The position numbers and the translations under genes are program-made. Positions 1 to 5,507 of a DNA stretch of 9,257 nt are shown one piece after another. The notes beneath the pieces are model-generated. The model did no database searches, was not told the origin of the DNA, and was given only the letters and a program-made list of their open reading frames with translations. This DNA is from an uncultured Oscillospiraceae bacterium (GTDB lineage Bacteria > Bacillota_A > Clostridia > Oscillospirales > Oscillospiraceae): contig CANRKN010000081.1 of assembly GCA_947631215.1 (NCBI GenBank), positions 1-9,257 of the forward strand, read 5' to 3'. Numbering within the stretch: the first letter of the stretch is position 1; each line of letters opens with the position of its first letter.

Positions 1-1334
1 GTGAAATAGATATTATAGATGTTGTTGTCCTCGGCGGTCTTTTTGATCGTCAGCGTTGATTTTGCGGCAGGCGGGGGTGCCTCCCCCTCCGCGTTGACGC
101 AAAACCAGCCGGATGTATTGTCCGCCGCTTCAACACCCACGATTGTTTCCTGCAAGCCGCTCCCGGCATAGGCCGTGATGGTCGAACTGACAGACACGGC
201 GTTTTTCTTGGTGACATTTACTGTGGCGCTGTTGACCGGGGACGAGGATGTGATCGTCAGCCGATTGCCCGAAGTGCTAAAGCGGAGGCTGCCGTTATTG
301 CTGGTGAAGTTGTAATTGGACAACACGCCGTTGCTGTCGGTCAAAGTAATGGTAAACGCGCCGTTCTGGTAGGTCATTTCGCTGGTCGGTGCCGGGGCAT
401 AGAGAGAGCTTACGAAGCTGGGCAGGATGCTATACGTCCGCATAGCATTGGAAATCTGGTCGTAGACGGTCTTGACCTCGCTGTTGGCCCCGCCGCTGCA
501 AACAGAGTTAATCACCTTGGAATCGGTGCAGTTGTAGGGCGAATAGGTGCTGCGTGCACCCACGATCAGCTCCCAAACTATCAACTGGGTCGCGGTGTAC
601 CGGCTCCCAAAGTTGCCGGACAAGTTGGAACTGTTGCCCGGTTCGCCGCACAGCAGCGCCACTTTGATGGCATCGCGTTTATCAGATGAAAAGCCGTTCC
701 ATATATGCGCTGTACTGGTCGAAACAGTAGAGCCGCCAGGAAGATAGCCGCCAGGTTCGATGCAGTATGCCGGGGACCCGTTGGCGGTGATCTGGTAACG
801 TGGGCTGCCGCTGCCGCCGATATACTTCGAGTTATAATAAAAAGAGCTGACGTATTTGATTTGAGAACCGTAGGAATCGTAGCAGTTATGAACAGCGATT
901 GAGGCGGTCCCGCTGATCGTGGAAAAGAGAGCCACGCTGCCTTCCGGGGGATTGTTCGGCCCCATTACGATGCCGTCCCCGTAAGGCTCCTCGAAGCTGG
1001 GTCCCTCCTCAATGGGCGGGGCGATCTCCGGGACCTCAGTGGGTGCAGGAGCTTCAGTCGGAACCTCCGTGGGCTCCACCGTGGGCGCGGGGACAGGCGT
1101 GGCTGTGGGCGCGGCTGTTTCTGCCGGGGTGGGTGTTGCTGTCTCCGGCGCGGGCGTGGCCTCTGTGGTCACTTCGCCCTCCGGCTCCCCGCTGGACGGG
1201 GCTTCGGTAATTTCCTCGCCGGATTGCTCTGTGGGGATGATCTCATCCCCGGAGGCAAACGCGCCCAGGGGAAACAGGCCGAGCATCAGGACTATGACAA
1301 GCAGGAGGGGAATAACATGTTTTATAGTTTTCAA
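1..1334 (-). CDS. Cys-Gln thioester-domain surface adhesin, N-terminal part (3' end outside window)
   Basis: A secreted, probably wall-anchored surface protein; 444 codons are visible and the frame is still open at the left edge. The start is TTG at 1334-1332: GGAGG lies 7 nt upstream (1346-1342), an in-frame TGA closes the frame just upstream, and no in-frame ATG precedes the hydrophobic core. Residues 1-28 form a signal peptide (KTIKH, then a Leu/Val/Ile run ending GAFAS). Residues about 43-110 are a Pro/Thr/Glu/Ala-rich stalk. The thioester domain follows, with the two hallmark motifs AYCIEPG (Cys191) and TATQLIVWE (Gln250). In this family Cys and Gln form an internal thioester that can bond covalently to host or surface amines. 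The last visible residues (STLTIKKTAED) look like the start of a SpaA/Cna-B-like beta domain. An LPXTG sorting signal would be expected further left but is not visible. Such proteins are frequent cargo of Firmicutes conjugative elements. A TATCAT box at about 1363-1368 is a possible -10, without a good -35. Confidence 0.88.
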   Translation of the reverse strand, partial: MKTIKHVIPLLLVIVLMLGLFPLGAFASGDEIIPTEQSGEEITEAPSSGEPEGEVTTEATPAPETATPTPAETAAPTATPVPAPTVEPTEVPTEAPAPTEVPEIAPPIEEGPSFEEPYGDGIVMGPNNPPEGSVALFSTISGTASIAVHNCYDSYGSQIKYVSSFYYNSKYIGGSGSPRYQITANGSPAYCIEPGGYLPGGSTVSTSTAHIWNGFSSDKRDAIKVALLCGEPGNSSNLSGNFGSRYTATQLIVWELIVGARSTYSPYNCTDSKVINSVCSGGANSEVKTVYDQISNAMRTYSILPSFVSSLYAPAPTSEMTYQNGAFTITLTDSNGVLSNYNFTSNNGSLRFSTSGNRLTITSSSPVNSATVNVTKKNAVSVSSTITAYAGSGLQETIVGVEAADNTSGWFCVNAEGEAPPPAAKSTLTIKKTAEDNNIYNIYF

Positions 1335-1434
1335 TTTGTAACCTCCATACGCTCAAAAGTGTGATATGATGATATGGAAAAAGTGGGTTTCTTTGAGGGC
1401 TCTTTGGCCGTGGTGTTTAGAGGAAAACGGGCAT

Positions 1435-1470
1435 AAAAAATCGGCGCTCCAGGTGAGGAACGCCGGTTTT
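1435..1470 (-). terminator. Intrinsic terminator or attenuator reading leftward
   Basis: The stem pairs CGGCG (1442-1446) with CGCCG (1461-1465). It continues past one C/A mismatch with TCC/GGA around a 6-nt loop. On the minus strand the stem is followed by six Ts (1440-1435). The A/T flanks also pair, so weak activity in the other direction is possible (TTTT at 1467-1470). It lies about 210 nt past the transposase stop and about 100 nt before the adhesin start. It could stop IS read-through into the adhesin, or act as an attenuator in the adhesin leader. Confidence 0.65.
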
Positions 1471-1492
1471 GCGGAACGAAAAATTGATAGAG

Positions 1493-1538
1493 GGTAATCT
1501 TTCTGAACAAATCTTTTGGATCTGTCAGACGGATTACC
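1493..1538 (-). other. Long imperfect hairpin upstream of adhesin, probably RNA-level
   Basis: GGTAATC (1493-1499) pairs with GATTACC (1532-1538). After a 3x3 internal loop, CTGA (1503-1506) pairs with TCAG (1525-1528). Then CAAATC (1508-1513) faces GATCTG (1519-1524) with one bulged base at 1507 and a 5-nt loop. The single non-Watson-Crick position in the inner stem (1510/1522) is an A-C mismatch in plus-strand RNA but a G-U pair in minus-strand RNA. The fold is therefore better as a minus-strand transcript, in the direction of the adhesin. No known RNA family is recognised. A DNA operator or old recombination site is the alternative. Confidence 0.5.
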
Positions 1539-1618
1539 TTCTTTCTTATTCTGGAAGCCTTGGGAATGCGGGGTTTCTTGAAATGTCGCGTTTTATGTTA
1601 AATTGGACACTTCCTAAC

Positions 1619-1659
1619 ACAAAATGTAAAAACTGCGCGGACAAAATGAAAAAAACTGC
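1619..1659. repeat. Two direct repeats at the IS 3' end
   Basis: ACAAAATGTAAAAACTGC (1619-1636) recurs as ACAAAATGAAAAAAACTGC (1641-1659), about 22 bp apart, or two helical turns. They lie between the transposase stop and the proposed IS end. This spacing and place would suit transposase or host-factor binding sites in the subterminal end, but that function is inferred. Confidence 0.6.
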
Positions 1660-1681
1660 ACTCTGAACCATCACCTCCAAT

Positions 1682-2824
1682 TTACTTTTTCTGGACAGCC
1701 TGATCGGCGGCCATTCTCTCCACTTCATCTGGACATTTGTAGTTCAGCGTCCTGTGCGGGCGTTTTGTGTTATAGAAGACTATGTAGTCATCCACCGCCT
1801 GCCGGAACTCTGCTACAGAACGGTAATTCCGCCGATACAGTTCCTCCCGCTTCAGGCTGGCAAAGAAGGATTCTGCCACGGCGTTGTCATGGGGCCGCCC
1901 TGTGCGGGAGAAGGACTGATCCACATGACAGGAGAGGAGAAGCTGCTGAAATGACTGGGAGGCATACTGTGTCCCTCGGTCGCTGTGGAAGATAAGGCCA
2001 GGACAGGGTGTCCGTTCTGCATATGCCTGCCGGAATGCCGCCGCGATCAGCTTGGCGCTGGCAACAGTGGATATCCTGTGGGCGATGACCTTCCGGGAGA
2101 ACAGATCCAAAATGACAGCAATATAATAGTGCTTGCCTTTCAGCTTGTAGCAGGTGATGTCGCTGACCCAGATTTGGTTGGGCTGTTCCGCCGTGAAGTT
2201 TTGGTTGAGAATGTTCTTCTTTGGGATGGACACCGCCAGTTTCTGGTAGTCTTTTTTCGCGGCAGGGCTCATGCTGACCAGACCCATGTCCTGCATGATG
2301 GATGTGACGAATCGCTTGCTCACCCGCTCCCCCTGTTGGACAAGGATGGCGCAGATCTTGTCCGCACCGAAGATCTGCCGGTTTTCCTCGTATATTTCCC
2401 GGACTTTCTCACTGATCTCTGCCCGCCTTTTGGCGTACCATGTGTTGTCCCGCTTGTTCCGCAGAATGTGGTTGTAGAATGTTCCTCGTGAGACCTCCAG
2501 CGCGTCGCATAGCGTGTGGACGCTGAATTGACCGTATAGCGGCTCCAGTGCCGCCAGCCTTTCTTTCAGCGGGGCCGAGATAGTGCAATTCACTCTTTTG
2601 AGGACCTGGATGATAGCTGTCTGCTTCTCAATTTTCCGCCTCAGCGCATCGAACGCTTGGGGCGTGACAAGTACGCCGGTTTCTGTAATAGTGGTTTGGA
2701 ACGGCTTGACCCAGGAGTAAAACGTGCTCCGAGCGATACCCGTTTCTGCACAAATGTGTGCCGCGCTCTCCCCGTTCTGGTAACGCATGACCAGTTGGCG
2801 TTTTTCCTTAGTTGTGTATCGCAT
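1682..2824 (-). CDS. IS3-family DDE transposase, single-frame, 380 aa
   Basis: Catalyses cut-and-copy movement of its IS through a DDE integrase-type core. Residues 1-40 are an N-terminal helix-turn-helix (AHICAETGIARSTFYSW). Residues about 59-80 are a short coiled coil like that at the end of IS3 OrfA. Residues about 130-185 are an HTH_21-like region, and residues about 212-320 the rve core. The catalytic triad is D222 (WVSDIT), D282 (HSDRGTQY) and E318 (NAVAESF), with exactly 35 residues between the second D and the E, as in IS3. The C-terminus has the usual YNTKRPHRTLNY signature, so the gene looks intact. Most IS3 members split this protein into orfA/orfB joined by a -1 frameshift; here both parts are in one frame. 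The ATG start has AGGAGG at 2839-2834, 9 nt upstream. A TGATACAAT extended -10 (2858-2850) gives a very short leader, but no good -35 is seen. Confidence 0.95.
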   Translation of the reverse strand: MRYTTKEKRQLVMRYQNGESAAHICAETGIARSTFYSWVKPFQTTITETGVLVTPQAFDALRRKIEKQTAIIQVLKRVNCTISAPLKERLAALEPLYGQFSVHTLCDALEVSRGTFYNHILRNKRDNTWYAKRRAEISEKVREIYEENRQIFGADKICAILVQQGERVSKRFVTSIMQDMGLVSMSPAAKKDYQKLAVSIPKKNILNQNFTAEQPNQIWVSDITCYKLKGKHYYIAVILDLFSRKVIAHRISTVASAKLIAAAFRQAYAERTPCPGLIFHSDRGTQYASQSFQQLLLSCHVDQSFSRTGRPHDNAVAESFFASLKREELYRRNYRSVAEFRQAVDDYIVFYNTKRPHRTLNYKCPDEVERMAADQAVQKK

Positions 2825-2893
2825 GGTGCAATACCTCCTTTTTTGAGATATTGTATCATGAAGTCAAAAAACTTTCTGGGGGGCAAAAAGTAA

Positions 2894-2922
2894 TTGACAG
2901 TATAGGATAAATCCCATATAAT
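2894..2922 (+). promoter_or_regulatory. Consensus sigma-A promoter of the toxin-antitoxin operon, with an internal operator-like dyad
   Basis: TTGACA (2894-2899), a 17-nt spacer and TATAAT (2917-2922) match the housekeeping consensus exactly. The spacer carries the dyad TAT-A-GGAT-AA-ATCC-C-ATA (2901-2918), with 7 of 9 half-site positions symmetric and an arm overlapping the -10. A HigA-type antitoxin commonly represses its own operon from such a site, so this is the natural operator candidate. The -35 coincides with the last bases of the proposed IS end. Confidence 0.85.
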
Positions 2923-2962
2923 ATGACCAGAGATAGATTTGATTCATAAGGACAAACTACCT

Positions 2963-3313
2963 ATGGACTTTGAGATCATTTTCTATGACAAGCCAGATGG
3001 TACGGAGCCGGTCTGGGAATTTCTTGATTCCCTGGATGTGAAGATGCGGGCCAAGATGGTGCGGGAGATCGAACTGCTGGCCGTCAACGGCACGGAGCTA
3101 CGGGAGCCGTATTCCAAGTCGATTGGTGACGGCATATTTGAGCTTCGCGCAAAAGTGGGATCGGATATCTCTCGTGTGCTGTATTTCTTCTTTATTGGCC
3201 GAAAGATCATCCTGACGAATGGTTTTATCAAGAAGTCCAATCGGACGCCTCCCGGCGAGAAGGGCAAAGCGATAAAATATCGGGCGGAGTATATGAGCAG
3301 AAAGGAGCTTTGA
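2963..3313 (+). CDS. higB: RelE/HigB-like toxin (phage Gp49-like family), 116 aa
   Basis: Toxin half of a type II toxin-antitoxin pair. Family members are ribosome-dependent mRNA endonucleases. The sequence shows the Gp49/HigB layout: an N-terminal strand (DFEIIFYDKPDGTEPVWEFL), a helical middle, GIFELRAKVGSDISRVLY, then IILTNGFIKKSNRTPPGE and a C-terminal helix with basic residues. These strands and the basic/Thr stretch form the family's RNA-binding and catalytic face. The ATG at 2963 is chosen because AAGGA (2948-2952) sits 10 nt upstream and the protein then begins at the conserved first strand. A TTG at 2939 would add eight unsupported residues. The toxin precedes the antitoxin, the order typical of higBA. 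Its stop is one base from the antitoxin start, implying tight co-expression. The cellular target is not visible from sequence. Confidence 0.85.
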   Translation: MDFEIIFYDKPDGTEPVWEFLDSLDVKMRAKMVREIELLAVNGTELREPYSKSIGDGIFELRAKVGSDISRVLYFFFIGRKIILTNGFIKKSNRTPPGEKGKAIKYRAEYMSRKEL

Positions 3314-3314
3314 T

Positions 3315-3608
3315 ATGTCCAGCTTTAATGAATACTTGAAGGAACAGATGAAGGACCCGGAATTCAAGCAGGAGTATGATGCTCTGGAGCCGGAGTTCGC
3401 CATCATCCAGGCGCTGATCGACGCCCGCAAGGCCTCGGGGCTTACCCAAAAGCAGCTCGCGGAGATCACCGGCATCGCCCAGGCGGACATCAGCAAGCTG
3501 GAAAATGGCAACGCCAACCCTTCCCTGCGGACGCTCCAGCGCTTGGCCTCCGGCATGGGAACATGGCTAAAAATCGAGTTTGTACCAACTGCGAATAGCG
3601 GGATATAA
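3315..3608 (+). CDS. higA: XRE-family HigA-like antitoxin, 97 aa
   Basis: Antitoxin and likely autorepressor for the preceding toxin. Residues about 33-90 form a Cro/C1-type helix-turn-helix: LIDARKASGLTQKQLAEITG, then IAQADISKLENGNANPSLRT with the recognition helix, then LQRLASGMGTWLKIEF. The N-terminal 30 residues (acidic, with YDALEPEFAIIQ) are the likely toxin-contact segment, as in other short HigA-type proteins. GGAG at 3303-3306 lies inside the toxin's last codons, 8 nt before the ATG, so the two genes are translationally coupled. The protein probably binds the dyad in the promoter spacer at 2901-2918. It could instead be an ordinary XRE regulator, but the toxin partner makes that unlikely. 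Confidence 0.87.
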   Translation: MSSFNEYLKEQMKDPEFKQEYDALEPEFAIIQALIDARKASGLTQKQLAEITGIAQADISKLENGNANPSLRTLQRLASGMGTWLKIEFVPTANSGI

Positions 3609-3658
3609 GCCCACGAGTGCTTTATGAGGCACCTACACAGGCCCCGACAGATACATCG

Positions 3659-3720
3659 AAAGACCTCTGAAGAGGGTAGATCCTCACAAACGAGTCTCCT
3701 CCATCAGCCAGAGGTCTTTT
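3659..3720. terminator. Hairpin between convergent genes, probable bidirectional terminator
   Basis: AAAGACCTCT (3659-3668) pairs perfectly with AGAGGTCTTT (3710-3719) around a 41-nt loop. The loop contains smaller pairings (GAGG 3672-3675 with CCTC 3682-3685). TTTT ends the stem on the plus strand, after higA. On the minus strand the hairpin follows the methyltransferase stop by about 60 nt. The long loop and short T-run make it weaker than a classic terminator. A small structured RNA is possible. Confidence 0.5.
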
Positions 3721-3777
3721 ATCTCACGAAGTCTATTTTGTTTGGCTTTTGCGGTAGCACGGTCGCTTATTACATAT

Positions 3778-4620
3778 CTAACATAGTTTGATGGTGTCAG
3801 GAATATTGATATTGTTGCTAAAAAAGATATACTCATTAGCACTTCTCTTGATGTTTGCACTGTATCTGATATCCAATTTGCTGTGCTTATAGTCTTTATA
3901 TAAATCCTTCACCAGATCACATATGTCATATGTCACAATCCACGGATCGGAACACCGGGAAATCACAGCTGCCAGACTTCGATGGTCTTCTTCAGAAAAA
4001 GAATTCCTATATAGTTGTGCACCTTTTTCAACATAGGGCGGGTCTATATTATAAAACCGTTTCTCCTGACCGTTCTGCAAAGATATCAGTTGGCCAGCAT
4101 CCAAATTTGTGAGAGATATATAACTTTTATACGCATGTATCTTCACTATTTTTTTCGCTAAGGTGTTACGGTTGAACCTGGCATCCATTTTGCTGCTCCC
4201 TGTCTGTTCTCTTCCCCCTAAGACACCGCCGCAGATGATTCCCGAGATGTTAGTACGGTTCAGGAAAAGGGTGGAAAACCCTAAATCGAGAATGGAGCGA
4301 TCCCTTTGGTCACGGTGGATCTCCTTTTGCCTGTCCCACTCGTCAATCGTCAGGGGAACACTATTCACCCGGGATATCATTTCTTTCGGATAGTTGAGAC
4401 AGGAGTACCACATTGCATATATCGCCGGGTCGAGATCGTTGATCATAATGTGGGGCACCACCCCGGTAAAGAGGAGCTTGAGCGCCAGTCCGGCCCCTCC
4501 TGCAAATGGCTCGACATAGGTGTAGTCCTTCATGGCATTGTACTCAAGTAGATCCTTTACATAGGAATAAAGCTGGGTCTTTCCCCCAGGATACCTCAGA
4601 GGCGAAGCAGTTGCCGGCAT
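3778..4620 (-). CDS. D12-class (Dam-like) adenine-N6 DNA methyltransferase, 280 aa
   Basis: Transfers a methyl group from S-adenosylmethionine to N6 of adenine in a short DNA site. The alpha-type motif order is complete: RYPGGK at 9-14 (motif X), VEPFAGGAG at 36-44 (motif I, SAM binding), NDLDP at 61-65, LNRTNISG at 120-127 and the catalytic DPPY at 193-196, then the C-terminal YSANIKRSANEYIFFSN. Length is normal for the family and the gene looks active. The ATG at 4620 follows a purine-rich GAGGGGGGA ribosome site. The recognition sequence cannot be read from the protein; GATC is typical of close Dam homologues but D12 enzymes vary. No restriction endonuclease is adjacent, so it is solitary within this window. 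It is divergent from the HIT operon and convergent with higBA. It may be an anti-restriction or regulatory methylase of a mobile element. Confidence 0.92.
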   Translation of the reverse strand: MPATASPLRYPGGKTQLYSYVKDLLEYNAMKDYTYVEPFAGGAGLALKLLFTGVVPHIMINDLDPAIYAMWYSCLNYPKEMISRVNSVPLTIDEWDRQKEIHRDQRDRSILDLGFSTLFLNRTNISGIICGGVLGGREQTGSSKMDARFNRNTLAKKIVKIHAYKSYISLTNLDAGQLISLQNGQEKRFYNIDPPYVEKGAQLYRNSFSEEDHRSLAAVISRCSDPWIVTYDICDLVKDLYKDYKHSKLDIRYSANIKRSANEYIFFSNNINIPDTIKLC

Positions 4621-4665
4621 TGAAATCCCCCCTCAGAGCAACACACGAACTAGCGTCTCATATTG

Positions 4666-4693
4666 ATTTTAGCACAATTTTTACGGTTTTCAA
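4666..4693 (-). promoter_or_regulatory. Promoter of the methyltransferase gene
   Basis: On the minus strand TTGAAA (4693-4688) and TAAAAT (4671-4666) are separated by 16 nt. A TG one base before the -10 makes it extended. It lies about 46 nt ahead of the ATG. Confidence 0.65.
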
Positions 4694-4731
4694 GTGGGCA
4701 GCATGCAGCCAGACCTAGGCACGAAAGTTTC

Positions 4732-4817
4732 ATGCCTTTCCGGCATAGGATGGTGTAACCGCCACCCCGTCGTCACTTTTGCCGGGTTAAATCCATGCCT
4801 TCCCTCACAAAACCCGG
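4732..4817. other. Hairpins in the divergent intergenic region
   Basis: Between the two divergent promoters are two inverted repeats. ATGCC (4732-4736) pairs with GGCAT (4742-4746) around TTTCC. CCGGGTT (4782-4788) pairs with AACCCGG (4811-4817) around 22 nt. The second ends directly against the -35 of the rightward operon, so it may be an operator or an old terminator. No riboswitch or RNA family is recognised. Confidence 0.45.
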
Positions 4818-4845
4818 TTGCAGATTTTCACATTTGTGATATAAT
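4818..4845 (+). promoter_or_regulatory. Promoter of the HIT/membrane/ATP-grasp operon with spacer dyad
   Basis: TTGCAG (4818-4823), a 16-nt spacer and a perfect TATAAT (4840-4845) precede the first gene. The spacer contains TCACA-TT-TGTGA (4828-4839), an inverted repeat abutting the -10. A further TGTGA half-site sits at 4849-4853, near the expected transcription start. A repressor bound there would block the polymerase. The regulator is not identified. Confidence 0.7.
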
Positions 4846-4883
4846 TGTTGTGAATATAAGTAAGGACTGGAGATACGCTTCTA

Positions 4884-5507
4884 ATGGACACGAATATATG
4901 CCGCTTTTGCGATATCGAGAAGGGTCATGTTGACAAGATATACGATCGCCCAATCAAAGAAAGTGATAATTACTACTCTCTGGCGAGCGTTGGCGCTTTC
5001 ATTATGGGCTGGAGCCTTATCGTGCCAAAGAAACACGTCTATTCCCTAAGAGATGAATACACTGACCCCGACTTTTTAAAATTCGTGGATGCATGGATTG
5101 GGTATGTCAACGGCGCCTTTCAAGAGAAGGTCATCATATTTGAACATGGCGCTAATCATTGCGGGTCACAGACCTCATGCGGGACCAATCACGGACATCT
5201 ACATGTTGTGCCATACCACGAAAGCCTGGTATCAAAGATGTTGCAGGATCGCAAATGGTCTTGTGTAAAATACGATAAAGTAAAATCAGTCGTCGGAGAA
5301 GATGAGTACCTTCTGTATGCCGATGTTGCTGATACCATAGAAGACGCAAAGCTGTACATACACATACTGAAAAAGGAAGAATCCCAGTATTTCCGCAGAC
5401 TCCTTGCGGAAGAGGTGGGCGTGGACGACTATAGTTATAAAACATCCCCCCGCAACAAAGAGACTGTCGAGAGTTATAGTATGCTTAGGGGAACAGGAAA
5501 TGGATAA
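4884..5507 (+). CDS. HIT-family nucleotide hydrolase/transferase, 207 aa
   Basis: HIT proteins use a histidine triad to attack the alpha-phosphate of nucleotides or nucleotidyl adducts (for example AMP-lysine, ApnA, NMP-sugars). The triad HGHLHVVP is at residues 103-110 (H103, H105, H107). The N-terminal CRFCD (C6, C9) resembles the zinc-binding CxxC of many HIT proteins. IMGWSLIVPKKHV (40-52) is the standard 'GH.LIVPK.H' strand region, and IIFEHGANHCG (84-94) precedes the triad. Residues about 125-207 extend beyond the core HIT fold and are unassigned. The ATG at 4884 has GGAG 11 nt upstream. The stop overlaps the start of the next gene, making this the first gene of a translationally coupled operon. 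The substrate is unknown. The neighbouring pyrophosphohydrolase/ATP-grasp protein suggests it works on the same modified nucleotide or adduct. Confidence 0.85.
   Translation: MDTNICRFCDIEKGHVDKIYDRPIKESDNYYSLASVGAFIMGWSLIVPKKHVYSLRDEYTDPDFLKFVDAWIGYVNGAFQEKVIIFEHGANHCGSQTSCGTNHGHLHVVPYHESLVSKMLQDRKWSCVKYDKVKSVVGEDEYLLYADVADTIEDAKLYIHILKKEESQYFRRLLAEEVGVDDYSYKTSPRNKETVESYSMLRGTGNG

Larger units (their letters stand above)
1335..1681. other. Gene-less stretch between adhesin and transposase
   Basis: No convincing gene lies here. Reading on the minus strand toward the adhesin, it holds the IS 3' end, a long imperfect hairpin (1493-1538), a GC-rich hairpin with six Ts (1435-1470), and the adhesin ribosome site (1346-1342). 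A minus-strand frame stays open for about 80 codons across it and ends at about 1332. That frame runs straight through the terminator-like hairpin and has no recognisable homology or ribosome site, so it is not called as a gene. The stretch may be an adhesin leader or leftover flank of an earlier insertion. Confidence 0.6.
1596..2899 (-). mobile_element. IS3-family insertion sequence (ends tentative)
   Basis: The element is defined by its transposase. Proposed ends follow the IS3-family TG...CA rule: TGTTAAATT reading inward from 1596 and TGTCAATTA reading inward (minus strand) from 2899. The ends agree at only 6 of the first 8 positions. They give about 1.3 kb, the usual IS3-family size. No matching target duplication is visible (TTTA on the left, GTAT on the right). 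The boundaries may therefore be wrong by some bases, or the original flanks were lost by recombination. Confidence 0.5.

Noticed and set aside
1012..1341. Plus-strand Gly/Ala/Val/Ser-rich reading frame with a repetitive look
   Set aside because: It is the antisense of the Pro/Thr/Glu-rich stalk of the minus-strand adhesin. The repetition comes from GC-rich stalk codons, and it lacks a ribosome site.
1332..1590. Minus-strand open frame of about 80 codons upstream of the adhesin (contains KVIRLTDPKDL)
   Set aside because: It has no start with a ribosome site and runs through an intrinsic terminator. It could be a remnant of an IS-interrupted gene, but nothing confirms it.
1469..1666. Plus-strand 65-codon frame beside the IS
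   Set aside because: It crosses the hairpin at 1493-1538 and the proposed IS end, has no good ribosome site, and matches nothing recognisable.
1985..2491. Plus-strand 168-codon frame inside the transposase
   Set aside because: It is antisense to the well-conserved DDE transposase and has no independent homology.
1592..2903. Target-site duplication around the IS
   Set aside because: The bases beside the proposed ends (TTTA and GTAT) do not match, so no duplication is claimed.
3609..3777. CRISPR repeat or tRNA in the gap between higA and the methyltransferase
   Set aside because: There is only one inverted repeat, no regularly spaced direct repeats and no cloverleaf or T-loop sequence.
5404..5499. 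Longer N-terminus for the membrane protein, starting at 5404
   Set aside because: The extra 32 residues overlap the HIT coding region deeply, show no domain, and lack a ribosome site. The ATG at 5500 has AGGGGA in good position.
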